Source: Bacteroidia bacterium
Lineage (GTDB): Bacteria; Bacteroidota; Bacteroidia; SXHM01
Length of the DNA stretch: 64,000 nt
Assembly (NCBI GenBank): GCA_022072225.1
Contig: JAJVIC010000009.1
Coordinates: 1,270,510-1,334,509, forward strand
Direction: 5' to 3'
Position numbers and translations under genes: made by a program
The notes under the pieces: generated by a model
Databases searched by the model: none
Told to the model about the DNA's origin: nothing
The model's input: only the letters and a program-made list of their open reading frames with translations
Shown: piece after piece, positions 58,058 through 64,000 of the stretch
How positions within the stretch are numbered: position 1 is the first letter of the stretch
How the letters are laid out: each line of letters starts with the position of its first letter

Positions 58058-60538
58058 TTGAAAACGCTGCTTCAACTATTTTTTATTCTCCTATCCGGTA
58101 TTTCGGCTTTTGCCCAGCAAACGCTTGTTACCGGTTTTGTGCGCGATAGTATTTCGGGCAAACCACTGCCTTTTGCCAGCATTTTTTTTACCAATTCAAA
58201 AAGCGGAACTGTTTCAGATAGAGCCGGTTATTTTAAAATAGAAACATCTGAAGGCTATAACTCGGTATCGGTTTCTATGATTGGTTATCTGTCAAAAAAT
58301 ATAACCATCAAACCTTTTCAAACGCAGCAAGTAAATATACTGCTTGCCTCTTATGACTATGATTTGGATGAAGTGGTAATTCTTCCTGGCGAAAATCCGG
58401 CTTTTGAAATTCTGCGAAAAGTGATTGCTGCAAAACCGCAGAATAATCCGCAGCAATACGATGCCTATGAATATGAGGTGTATCACAAAGTACAGTTTGA
58501 TCTCAATCATTTTACCGAAAAGACCAAACAAAACCTCTTGCTTAAACCTTTTGAGTTTATCTGGGAAAATGCCGACACAACGGATAAAGGCGTAACCTAT
58601 TTACCCTTGCTTTTTACCGAATCCATCTCTGATTATTACCACCGCAAATCACCCGAAGCTACCAAAGAGTATGTAAAAGGCCGCAGGGCAGTCGGCTTGA
58701 AAGGGCCTAAAATTGTTCGCTTTGTGGAGGATATGTATATCCACCCTAATGTGTATGAAAACTTTGTGGTGATACTTGGCAAAAGCTTTCCGAGTCCCAT
58801 TAACGACCGCTATAAAACCAACTATCGCTTTTATCTGGAAGACAGTTTGTTTGTAGATGGAATGCGTTGTTACAAAATCCGTTTTGTGCCCAAGATAAAG
58901 AGTGATATTGCTTTCCGTGGCGAAATGTTTATACACGATACCACGTTTGCCGTGAAGCAGATTGACCTTGAATTCAGTATTGAAGCCAATGTGAATTATG
59001 TGCGCAATTACTGGATACGCCAGAACTTTGCACCTGTTGACGGCAAGCATTGGATGATTACCAAGAGTCAGGTGTTTGCTGATTTTACAGTGGTTGAAAA
59101 TCAGGACGATCTTGCCGGTTTCTTTGGTCGCAATACATCCGACTTCCGGAAAATTTCAGTAAACAGACCGAAGGAAGAAAAATTCTACAAGGGGATAGAC
59201 CGCATCCTGATTGCTGAAGATGCAGGCGAACAGTCAGAAGAGTTCTGGGACCTTGCCCGCAGGCAAAAACTGACGGAAGAGGAAAAGGGAATTTTTACCA
59301 TGATAGATACGCTGGAATCATTACCCAAATTCCGTGCGCTGAAAAACTCTGTCATTACCATTGCCTCGGGTTGGCTTCCTTTCAAGAGCTTTGATATTGG
59401 TGATATTTATTCCTTTTACAGCTTCAATAATCTGGAAGGTTCCCGCTTCAAAATAGGTTTCAGAAATATCCGCGCATTTGATGGTGCACTTAAATTTAAA
59501 ACCTATGCAGCTTACGGATTAAAAGACCAGCGTTGGAAATTTTTGGTTGATGCCGAATATGCTTTTGACCGCAAAGCCAATAAGCGAAATACGATTGGCG
59601 CCTCGTGGAAACACGATATTGAACAACCCGGACGCAGTGCGAATGTTATCCCGCTCGACCATGTGTTGTCGTCCATTATACGCACACAGCAATTGAATAA
59701 TCGCCTTTATGTGGATGAGCAAAACCTGTTTCTCGAGCGGCAGTGGTTCACCGGATTTGCAACAAGGGCAGGCGTTTTCAGAAAGAATGTGAGCACCTCC
59801 GGCAGTTCTGAATTTACCTTTCTGAATAATGATTCAACGGTAATTGCTAATGATTATACGTTGGGCGGAGTGAAAGTTGCACTTCGTTTTTCTAAAGGAG
59901 ATAAAACCCTTTCAGCAAAATATGGCGATGGTTTAAAGGGTGTGCGCGTACCTGAGCATCCGGTTATTTCTGCCGAATATACTTACGGAATAAAAGGTTT
60001 TGGCGATAGCGACTTTGATATGCATCAGCTAAACTTGCGACTGGAGCATTTGGTCAGGATGAACAAACTTGGCTTTTTCCTTTACCGTATTGAAACAGCG
60101 AAAACGTGGGGAACATTGCCTTATCCTTTTCTGCAAACGCCTGTTGCCAACCAATTGGTGCTGAATGATGATACCGGTTTTAACCTGATGAACTACCTTG
60201 AATTTGTTGCCGACCAAAGCGTTTCCATTCAGGCAGAGCACCATTTTGAAGGCTTATTGTTTAACCGTTTGCCACTTATTAATAAACTGAAATGGCGTGA
60301 GTTTATTTTCGGTAAAATGTATTACGGAACGTTGACAGCCGCTAATAATCAGAAGATTTATAACTTTCCGGAAATTACCAAGACCATGAACCAGCCTTAT
60401 TATGAAGTAGGTTTTGGTATTGAGAATATTTTCAAAATATCGCGCATTGATTTTACATGGCGGTTGAATTACCTTGACAAACCCGGTGAGTCAATATGGT
60501 ATTTTATGGTTAAACCTTCGTTCTATTTTAAATTTTAA
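58058..60538 (+). CDS. DUF5686 family outer membrane protein with CarboxypepD_reg domain
   Basis: I start at the TTG at 58058, because it yields a clean signal peptide (MKTLLQLFFILLSGISAFAQ). The in-frame ATG at 57971 would prepend 29 residues encoded partly by a dispersed repeat. The about 826-residue protein has a CarboxypepD_reg-like domain (LVTGFVRDSISGKPLPFASI), then the DUF5686 region with IRKVIAAKPQNNPQQYDAYE-type sequence (here LRKVIAAKPQNNPQQYDAYE) and a long outer-membrane barrel ending WYFMVKPSFYFKF. Such proteins are common in Bacteroidota outer membranes; the ligand is unknown. Confidence 0.87.
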   Translation: MKTLLQLFFILLSGISAFAQQTLVTGFVRDSISGKPLPFASIFFTNSKSGTVSDRAGYFKIETSEGYNSVSVSMIGYLSKNITIKPFQTQQVNILLASYDYDLDEVVILPGENPAFEILRKVIAAKPQNNPQQYDAYEYEVYHKVQFDLNHFTEKTKQNLLLKPFEFIWENADTTDKGVTYLPLLFTESISDYYHRKSPEATKEYVKGRRAVGLKGPKIVRFVEDMYIHPNVYENFVVILGKSFPSPINDRYKTNYRFYLEDSLFVDGMRCYKIRFVPKIKSDIAFRGEMFIHDTTFAVKQIDLEFSIEANVNYVRNYWIRQNFAPVDGKHWMITKSQVFADFTVVENQDDLAGFFGRNTSDFRKISVNRPKEEKFYKGIDRILIAEDAGEQSEEFWDLARRQKLTEEEKGIFTMIDTLESLPKFRALKNSVITIASGWLPFKSFDIGDIYSFYSFNNLEGSRFKIGFRNIRAFDGALKFKTYAAYGLKDQRWKFLVDAEYAFDRKANKRNTIGASWKHDIEQPGRSANVIPLDHVLSSIIRTQQLNNRLYVDEQNLFLERQWFTGFATRAGVFRKNVSTSGSSEFTFLNNDSTVIANDYTLGGVKVALRFSKGDKTLSAKYGDGLKGVRVPEHPVISAEYTYGIKGFGDSDFDMHQLNLRLEHLVRMNKLGFFLYRIETAKTWGTLPYPFLQTPVANQLVLNDDTGFNLMNYLEFVADQSVSIQAEHHFEGLLFNRLPLINKLKWREFIFGKMYYGTLTAANNQKIYNFPEITKTMNQPYYEVGFGIENIFKISRIDFTWRLNYLDKPGESIWYFMVKPSFYFKF

Positions 60539-60543
60539 TTCTT

Positions 60544-60584
60544 TACCACTAAGACACCGAGAACACTAAGAACCACTAAGAAAC
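60544..60584. repeat. CACTAAGA short repeat tract
   Basis: TACCACTAAGACACCGAGAA CACTAAGAACCACTAAGAAA is a tract of imperfect CACTAAGA units. The same motif type forms the arms of the inverted repeat at 50012-50090. Confidence 0.6.
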
Positions 60585-60592
60585 TATATTCT

Positions 60593-61282
60593 ATGAAAAA
60601 CAAAAATCTAATTCTACTCTATGCGCTGCTGTGTATCATTGAAATTACTGCCGAATATTTTAAAACGGATATACTGCGCTACATTGTAAAGCCAACGCTG
60701 ATGATAGTGCTATCGCTCTATTTTTATCAGGAATCAAAGCCTGATATTTCTCCGTTTGCAAAGAAGATACTTGCTGCACTGGTGTTTTCGTGGGGTGGTG
60801 ATGTGTTTCTGATGTTTCCGGACTACTTTCTGCCAGGCTTGATTTCGTTTTTGATTGCCCATGTTTTTTACATCCTTGCTTTTACAGAAAATGTTCACCG
60901 CGCTTCGGAAAGAAGAAGTGCAGTGAACATTCTTTTGCTTGCCTTTCCGTTTCTGTTTTTTTCGTCAGTGTTATTTTCTTTCCTGCTTCCAAATCTAGGT
61001 GAAATGACACTGCCGGTTGGGGTTTATACCAGCGTAATTACCGTAATGGGTATCTCTGCGGCTATACGTCCTCCTGGCGTGGGCAAGCAGAGTTATGTGA
61101 TGGTGCTTTCGGGAGCCGTTATTTTTATGCTCTCGGATTCAACCATTGCACTTAACAAATTTATGTATAACGGTGAACTTCCTTATGCGCGGATTGTTAT
61201 AATGGTAACCTATCTTTTGGCGCAGTACTTGATTGTAAAAGGTTGTCTTAATTATATCCATTCACAAAAAAAAAGTAAATGA
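60593..61282 (+). CDS. Lysoplasmalogenase (YhhN/TMEM86 family)
   Basis: The 229-residue polytopic protein has seven to eight helices and the YhhN pattern: [30 protein letters not shown] (conserved GD), [14 protein letters not shown] (H), and [17 protein letters not shown] (S/D). It cleaves the vinyl-ether bond of lysoplasmalogens. Size and helices fit the family. It overlaps the msrB gene by four bases. Confidence 0.9.
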   Translation: MKNKNLILLYALLCIIEITAEYFKTDILRYIVKPTLMIVLSLYFYQESKPDISPFAKKILAALVFSWGGDVFLMFPDYFLPGLISFLIAHVFYILAFTENVHRASERRSAVNILLLAFPFLFFSSVLFSFLLPNLGEMTLPVGVYTSVITVMGISAAIRPPGVGKQSYVMVLSGAVIFMLSDSTIALNKFMYNGELPYARIVIMVTYLLAQYLIVKGCLNYIHSQKKSK

Positions 61283-61752
61283 AAACGATACTCAACAGTG
61301 TAATCATAGTTTTATGTTTCAGTCTGAGTGCCTGCTCACAAACACCCGAGCCGGCAGCAAAAAATCCCAAAGCAAGTACCAACGAAGACTGGAAAAAAGT
61401 ACTGACACCGGAACAATATGCCGTTACCTGCGAAGGCGGCACCGAACGTGCTTTTACCGGCAAATACTGGAATAATCACGAAGAGGGAATGTATAAATGT
61501 GTGCGTTGCGGGTATGAACTTTTTTCATCGGAAACCAAATATGATTCCGGTTCGGGATGGCCAAGTTTTTATGATGTGGTACCCGGCAGCAAGGTGAGTA
61601 AATCTACCGATAATGAAATCGGTTACCCGCGCACGGAAGTAAAATGCGCTAAGTGTGGCGCACACCTCGGGCATGTTTTTGAAGATGGACCAAAGCCAAC
61701 CGGCTTGCGCTATTGCATTAACTCGGCTGCATTGGATTTTGAGAAGAAGTAA
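61279..61752 (+). CDS. msrB: Peptide-methionine (R)-S-oxide reductase, lipoprotein
   Basis: The 157-residue product has a lipobox signal ([20 protein letters not shown]). The MsrB domain has zinc-binding CVRCGYELF and [12 protein letters not shown], the substrate pocket [11 protein letters not shown] and the catalytic Cys in [12 protein letters not shown]. It repairs Met-R-sulfoxide; the lipid anchor places it in the periplasm or on the outer membrane. Translationally coupled to the lysoplasmalogenase gene. Confidence 0.95.
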   Translation: MKTILNSVIIVLCFSLSACSQTPEPAAKNPKASTNEDWKKVLTPEQYAVTCEGGTERAFTGKYWNNHEEGMYKCVRCGYELFSSETKYDSGSGWPSFYDVVPGSKVSKSTDNEIGYPRTEVKCAKCGAHLGHVFEDGPKPTGLRYCINSAALDFEKK

Positions 61753-61762
61753 ACTTATGTAA

Positions 61763-61837
61763 TATGTAAAATGTAATATGTAAGATTGCGGGGCTTATGA
61801 TTAAAAATATTAAATCTTACCTGTTACCTATTACATA
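61763..61837. repeat. Imperfect inverted repeat of the ATGTAATATGTAA type
   Basis: TATGTAAAATGTAATATGTA AGATT (61763-61787) matches the reverse complement of 61813-61837 at 21 of 25 positions. The left arm also contains direct repeats of ATGTAA. The element fills the gap between msrB and the NRDE gene. Confidence 0.75.
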
Positions 61838-61842
61838 GTCAC

Positions 61843-62601
61843 GTGTGCCTGAACATCTTCTCGTATAAATCCCATCCCGATTATAAATTAATCATTGCTG
61901 CCAACCGTGATGAGTTTTATGCACGAAAAACCGAAGCAGCACAGTTTTGGACCGACAAACCAAACCTGCTTGCAGGCAAAGATTTAGAACAGGGCGGAAC
62001 ATGGTTAGGGATAACAAAATCAGGTAAGTTTTCTTTCATCACCAATTACCGTGACCCACGGTCGTTTCGGAAAGATGCACCCTCACGCGGAGCATTGGTG
62101 AGTAATTATTTAGACGGTTCTGCCGGACCCGAAGCCTATCTGAAAAGCCTTGGTGATACACAGCATTACAACGGTTTTAACCTTATTGCGGGCGACTTAA
62201 ATGAAGTGTGTTATTTCTCAAACGTGGAGAATAAAATCAGAAAACTGCAGCATGGTTTTTATGGTGTAAGCAATGCGTTTTTAGATACTCCGTGGAAGAA
62301 ATTGGTAACAGGTAAACATGCTGTGGATGCAATTATCAATCTGAACAATTTCAGCGCAGAGGATTTGTTTGATGCCCTGCACAACGAGCAAAAGGCTGAT
62401 GACAGCGAACTTCCGCATACAGGTGTACCTTATGAAATTGAGAAATTGGTTTCGTCCATGTTTATAAAAAGCGAAACCTACGGTACGGTTTGTTCTACCG
62501 TTGTGCTGATTGATAATGATAACCGTGTTCAGTTTTTTGAACGCACCCATAATCCTTTGAAGGAAAACAAAACGGTAAGTTTTGAGTTTGTGGTGGAATG
62601 A
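61843..62601 (+). CDS. NRDE (TANGO2) family protein
   Basis: The 252-residue product, from a GTG start, begins MCLNIFSYKSHPDYKLIIAA followed by the family-defining NRDEFYARKTEAA. It has EQGGTWLGITKSGKFSFITN, SRGALVSNYL and YGTVCSTVVLIDND. NRDE/TANGO2 proteins are linked to heme handling in some organisms; the bacterial role is not settled. The N-terminal Met-Cys resembles Ntn hydrolases with Cys at position 2 as nucleophile. Confidence 0.9.
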   Translation: MCLNIFSYKSHPDYKLIIAANRDEFYARKTEAAQFWTDKPNLLAGKDLEQGGTWLGITKSGKFSFITNYRDPRSFRKDAPSRGALVSNYLDGSAGPEAYLKSLGDTQHYNGFNLIAGDLNEVCYFSNVENKIRKLQHGFYGVSNAFLDTPWKKLVTGKHAVDAIINLNNFSAEDLFDALHNEQKADDSELPHTGVPYEIEKLVSSMFIKSETYGTVCSTVVLIDNDNRVQFFERTHNPLKENKTVSFEFVVE

Positions 62602-62606
62602 GTGCC

Positions 62607-62669
62607 GTCACCCTGAACTTGTTTCAGGGTCTTATGGTGGTTGGGATGCTGAAACAAGTTCAGCATGAC
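62607..62669. repeat. Paired inverted copies of the CTGAACTTGTTTCAG element
   Basis: Copy one (62607-62631) contains CACCCTGAACTTGTTTCAGG. Copy two (62645-62669), reversed, contains GATGCTGAAACAAGTTCAGC followed by ATGAC. They face each other across 13 bases. The arrangement matches the pair at 4571-4635. Confidence 0.88.
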
Positions 62670-62683
62670 GGATAGTTAACCCG

Positions 62684-62710
62684 ATTTCGTTTCTATCTTT
62701 GAAACGAAAT
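62684..62710 (+). promoter_or_regulatory. Promoter box flanked by a perfect 10-bp inverted repeat
   Basis: ATTTCGTTTC (62684-62693) and GAAACGAAAT (62701-62710) pair perfectly. Between them lies TATCTTT, giving the -7 box TATCTTTG (62694-62701) of the rhomboid gene that starts at 62719. A protein bound here would block the promoter, or the transcript could begin with the second arm. Confidence 0.6.
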
Positions 62711-62718
62711 TTTAAGCC

Positions 62719-63339
62719 ATGTCTTTTACCCTGCTCATCATTATTTTTACCTGTATCATCTCCATCATGGCTTTCAGTAACCGTGAAATGATGACACGCT
62801 TTCAGTTAAACCCCTACATGGTTATTCAGCGGGGCGAATGGTTCCGTGTAATTACGCATGGTTTTCTGCATGCCAACTACCTGCATCTTTTTGTAAATAT
62901 GTTTGTATTGTTCATGTTTGGCGGTGTTGTGGAAGAATATTTCAGAGCCTATTTTCGTGAGAAAGCCATTCTTTATTTAACGCTGATGTATTTCGGGGCC
63001 ATCAGTGTTTCGGTTATTTCCACCCTGCAAAAACACAAGCACGATATATGGTATAACGGGGTAGGGGCTTCGGGTGCTGTTTCGGCTGTGCTGTTCAGCA
63101 GTGTGCTGTTTCAGCCATTAACGGAATTATGTCTTTACGGTATTCCGTTTCTCTGCTTCCCCGGGTTTATCTGGGCTGTTGCTTACCTTGTCTATTCCTA
63201 TTATCAGGGCAAACAGGGAATGGATAACATTAACCACGAAGCCCACCTGTATGGCGCTTTGTTTGGTATTGCTTTTACTTTAGTGCTGCGCCCTTCCACC
63301 GGTATGGAGTTTATTCATAAAATCATAAACTGGTTATGA
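62719..63339 (+). CDS. Rhomboid family intramembrane serine protease
   Basis: The 206-residue protein has six membrane helices and the catalytic dyad: Ser in YNGVGASGAVSAVLF (GxSG motif) and His in NINHEAHLYGALFGIAFTL. An HGFLHANYLHLFVNMFVLFM stretch provides the conserved His/Asn of helix 2. It cuts transmembrane substrates. The gene has its own palindrome-flanked promoter and overlaps the GmhB-like gene by four bases. Confidence 0.93.
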   Translation: MSFTLLIIIFTCIISIMAFSNREMMTRFQLNPYMVIQRGEWFRVITHGFLHANYLHLFVNMFVLFMFGGVVEEYFRAYFREKAILYLTLMYFGAISVSVISTLQKHKHDIWYNGVGASGAVSAVLFSSVLFQPLTELCLYGIPFLCFPGFIWAVAYLVYSYYQGKQGMDNINHEAHLYGALFGIAFTLVLRPSTGMEFIHKIINWL

Positions 63340-63806
63340 ATAAAGCTGCCTTTCTTGATCGCGATGGTGTTATCAATGTGGATGTATTGGACTATACCTC
63401 AAAAATTAAGGACTTTAAATTTCTTCCCGGAGTTTTTGAAGGCTTGAAGCAATTGCAGGAAAAAGGATACCTGCTTATTGTTATCACCAACCAGGGCGGC
63501 ATTGCCAAAGGCTTATACACCAAAGAAGATGTGGATACGCTGCATACCTGGATGTGTGCAGAACTGGCGAAGCAGGGCATAACCATCACAGAGATTTATT
63601 TTTGTCCGCATCACGATGTTTCGGGTAAATGCCTGTGCCGCAAACCGGGTTCTTTGATGCTTGAAAAAGCAATGGCCCGTTTTGATATTGATGCCACCCA
63701 AAGCTTTTTTATGGGTGATAAAGATACCGATGCGCAGGCTGCTGAAAGGGCAGGAGTGATGTCGGTAAAGGTGGTGGTGAACTCAGAGTTTAAAGTGCCG
63801 GTATAG
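63336..63806 (+). CDS. HAD-IIIA phosphatase, GmhB-like
   Basis: The 156-residue enzyme has the HAD motifs AAFLDRDGVIN (Asp nucleophile and DxD), VITNQGGIAKGLYT, KPGSLMLEKA and FFMGDKDTDAQAA. A zinc-binding CPHHDVSGKCLCRKP insert is typical of D-glycero-D-manno-heptose 1,7-bisphosphate 7-phosphatase (GmhB). It would act in heptose synthesis for lipopolysaccharide; histidinol-phosphatase-type activity is an alternative. Coupled to the rhomboid gene. Confidence 0.9.
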   Translation: MNKAAFLDRDGVINVDVLDYTSKIKDFKFLPGVFEGLKQLQEKGYLLIVITNQGGIAKGLYTKEDVDTLHTWMCAELAKQGITITEIYFCPHHDVSGKCLCRKPGSLMLEKAMARFDIDATQSFFMGDKDTDAQAAERAGVMSVKVVVNSEFKVPV

Positions 63807-64000
63807 GGGTAACGGTTTGAGTAATGTCAGCACGGTAAATATACCACTGCCGCCCGCATTTTCGCCAAGCCCATGTGCCTGTTGCACAACCGACTCAAAG
63901 GTGTTAAAAAGTTTTGAAAACGCAAGAATAAAAAGCAAAAAGCTGAAATTATTTTTGTGTTCATGCAAGGCAAAAAACCATACACCGAAAAACTGTTCAA
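63783..64000 (-). CDS. Partial membrane protein (C-terminal end), unknown
   Basis: A minus-strand frame is open from the window edge to its stop at 63783. It encodes about 72 C-terminal residues with a hydrophobic stretch (NNFSFLLFILAFSKLFNTFE) and the tail TVLTLLKPLPLYRHFKL. It overlaps the 3' end of the GmhB-like gene by 24 bases. The start lies beyond the window. I do not recognise a family, and this may be a membrane protein whose last helix is visible. Confidence 0.4.
   Translation of the reverse strand, partial: EQFFGVWFFALHEHKNNFSFLLFILAFSKLFNTFESVVQQAHGLGENAGGSGIFTVLTLLKPLPLYRHFKL

Overview
This window comes from a chromosome of a Bacteroidota bacterium. The evidence is the promoter style (TAnnTTTG -7 boxes before tRNAs and many genes, with weak or absent Shine-Dalgarno sites), two proteins with type IX secretion sorting domains, lipoproteins with SCKK/SCG lipoboxes, a CarboxypepD_reg-type TonB receptor, DUF5686, DUF2490, DUF6132, BatA-type and HEPN-sulfite reductase proteins, and moderate A+T content. 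No rRNA, phage, transposase or CRISPR array is visible. The genes are mostly chromosomal housekeeping, with two accessory blocks of real interest.

Layout. 1-5.5 kb: end of a class III aminotransferase gene, a nine-and-a-half-copy 41-bp tandem array, a ketopantoate reductase-like gene carrying an in-frame palindromic insertion, an ExbB/ExbD pair, an rRNA methyltransferase and a flavin reductase. 5.6-9.6 kb: tRNA-Leu(UAG), then tig-clpP-lipoprotein-clpX (protein quality control). 9.6-20.7 kb: sterol desaturase, tRNA-Leu(GAG), secreted proteins, an arylsulfotransferase-like T9SS protein, NamZ-like muramidase, LolC/E-type permease, diadenylate cyclase, lipoproteins and a polytopic membrane protein. 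20.7-26.4 kb: AceK, an LptF/G permease and two glycosyltransferases. 26.4-30.3 kb: two small lipoprotein genes, tRNA-Lys, ribBA and a dihydroorotase homologue that lacks the HxH metal motif.

30.3-41 kb: a sulfur-assimilation locus. On the minus strand run a TauE/SafE exporter, a siroheme sulfite/nitrite reductase fused to a HEPN-like domain, SUMT and precorrin-2 dehydrogenase/ferrochelatase, continuing closely spaced into a BatA-like gene, the dihydroorotase homologue and ribBA. Divergently lie a TonB receptor, a DUF2490 protein and an Rrf2 regulator. The receptor is preceded by a 27-codon leader ORF ending in four consecutive Cys codons and a hairpin, with a palindromic operator candidate next to the promoter. 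This looks like a cysteine-sensing leader and is the best candidate for a little-described regulatory system here.

41-45 kb: NlpC/P60 peptidase, DUF2179 protein, a T9SS cargo protein and small proteins. 45.2-53.9 kb: a biosynthetic gene cluster with a divergent central promoter. It contains a DarB-like ketosynthase, a FabZ-like hotdog protein lacking the usual catalytic His, a small unknown protein, a BtrH-type acyltransferase-like protein and an ABC-2 exporter (with ubiA downstream) on one strand, and a flavin-dependent halogenase-like enzyme plus a DUF1702 protein on the other. It resembles dialkylresorcinol/flexirubin-type loci but has no visible DarA or acyl carrier protein. 53.9-64 kb: an AT-rich orphan gene, a small half-TauE/TPMT/DUF6132/rhodanese operon, YceI, sulfotransferase, DUF5686, lysoplasmalogenase, MsrB, NRDE protein, rhomboid protease and a GmhB-like phosphatase.

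Dispersed short palindromic repeats of several families (CTGAACTTGTTTCAG, CTGAGCGTAGTCGAAGGG, CCCCTCTCC..GGAGAGGGG, CACTAAGACACC and ATGTAATATGTAA types) sit between genes. They have been absorbed into longest-ORF translations at several gene starts and, in one case, into a gene body; I moved start codons accordingly.
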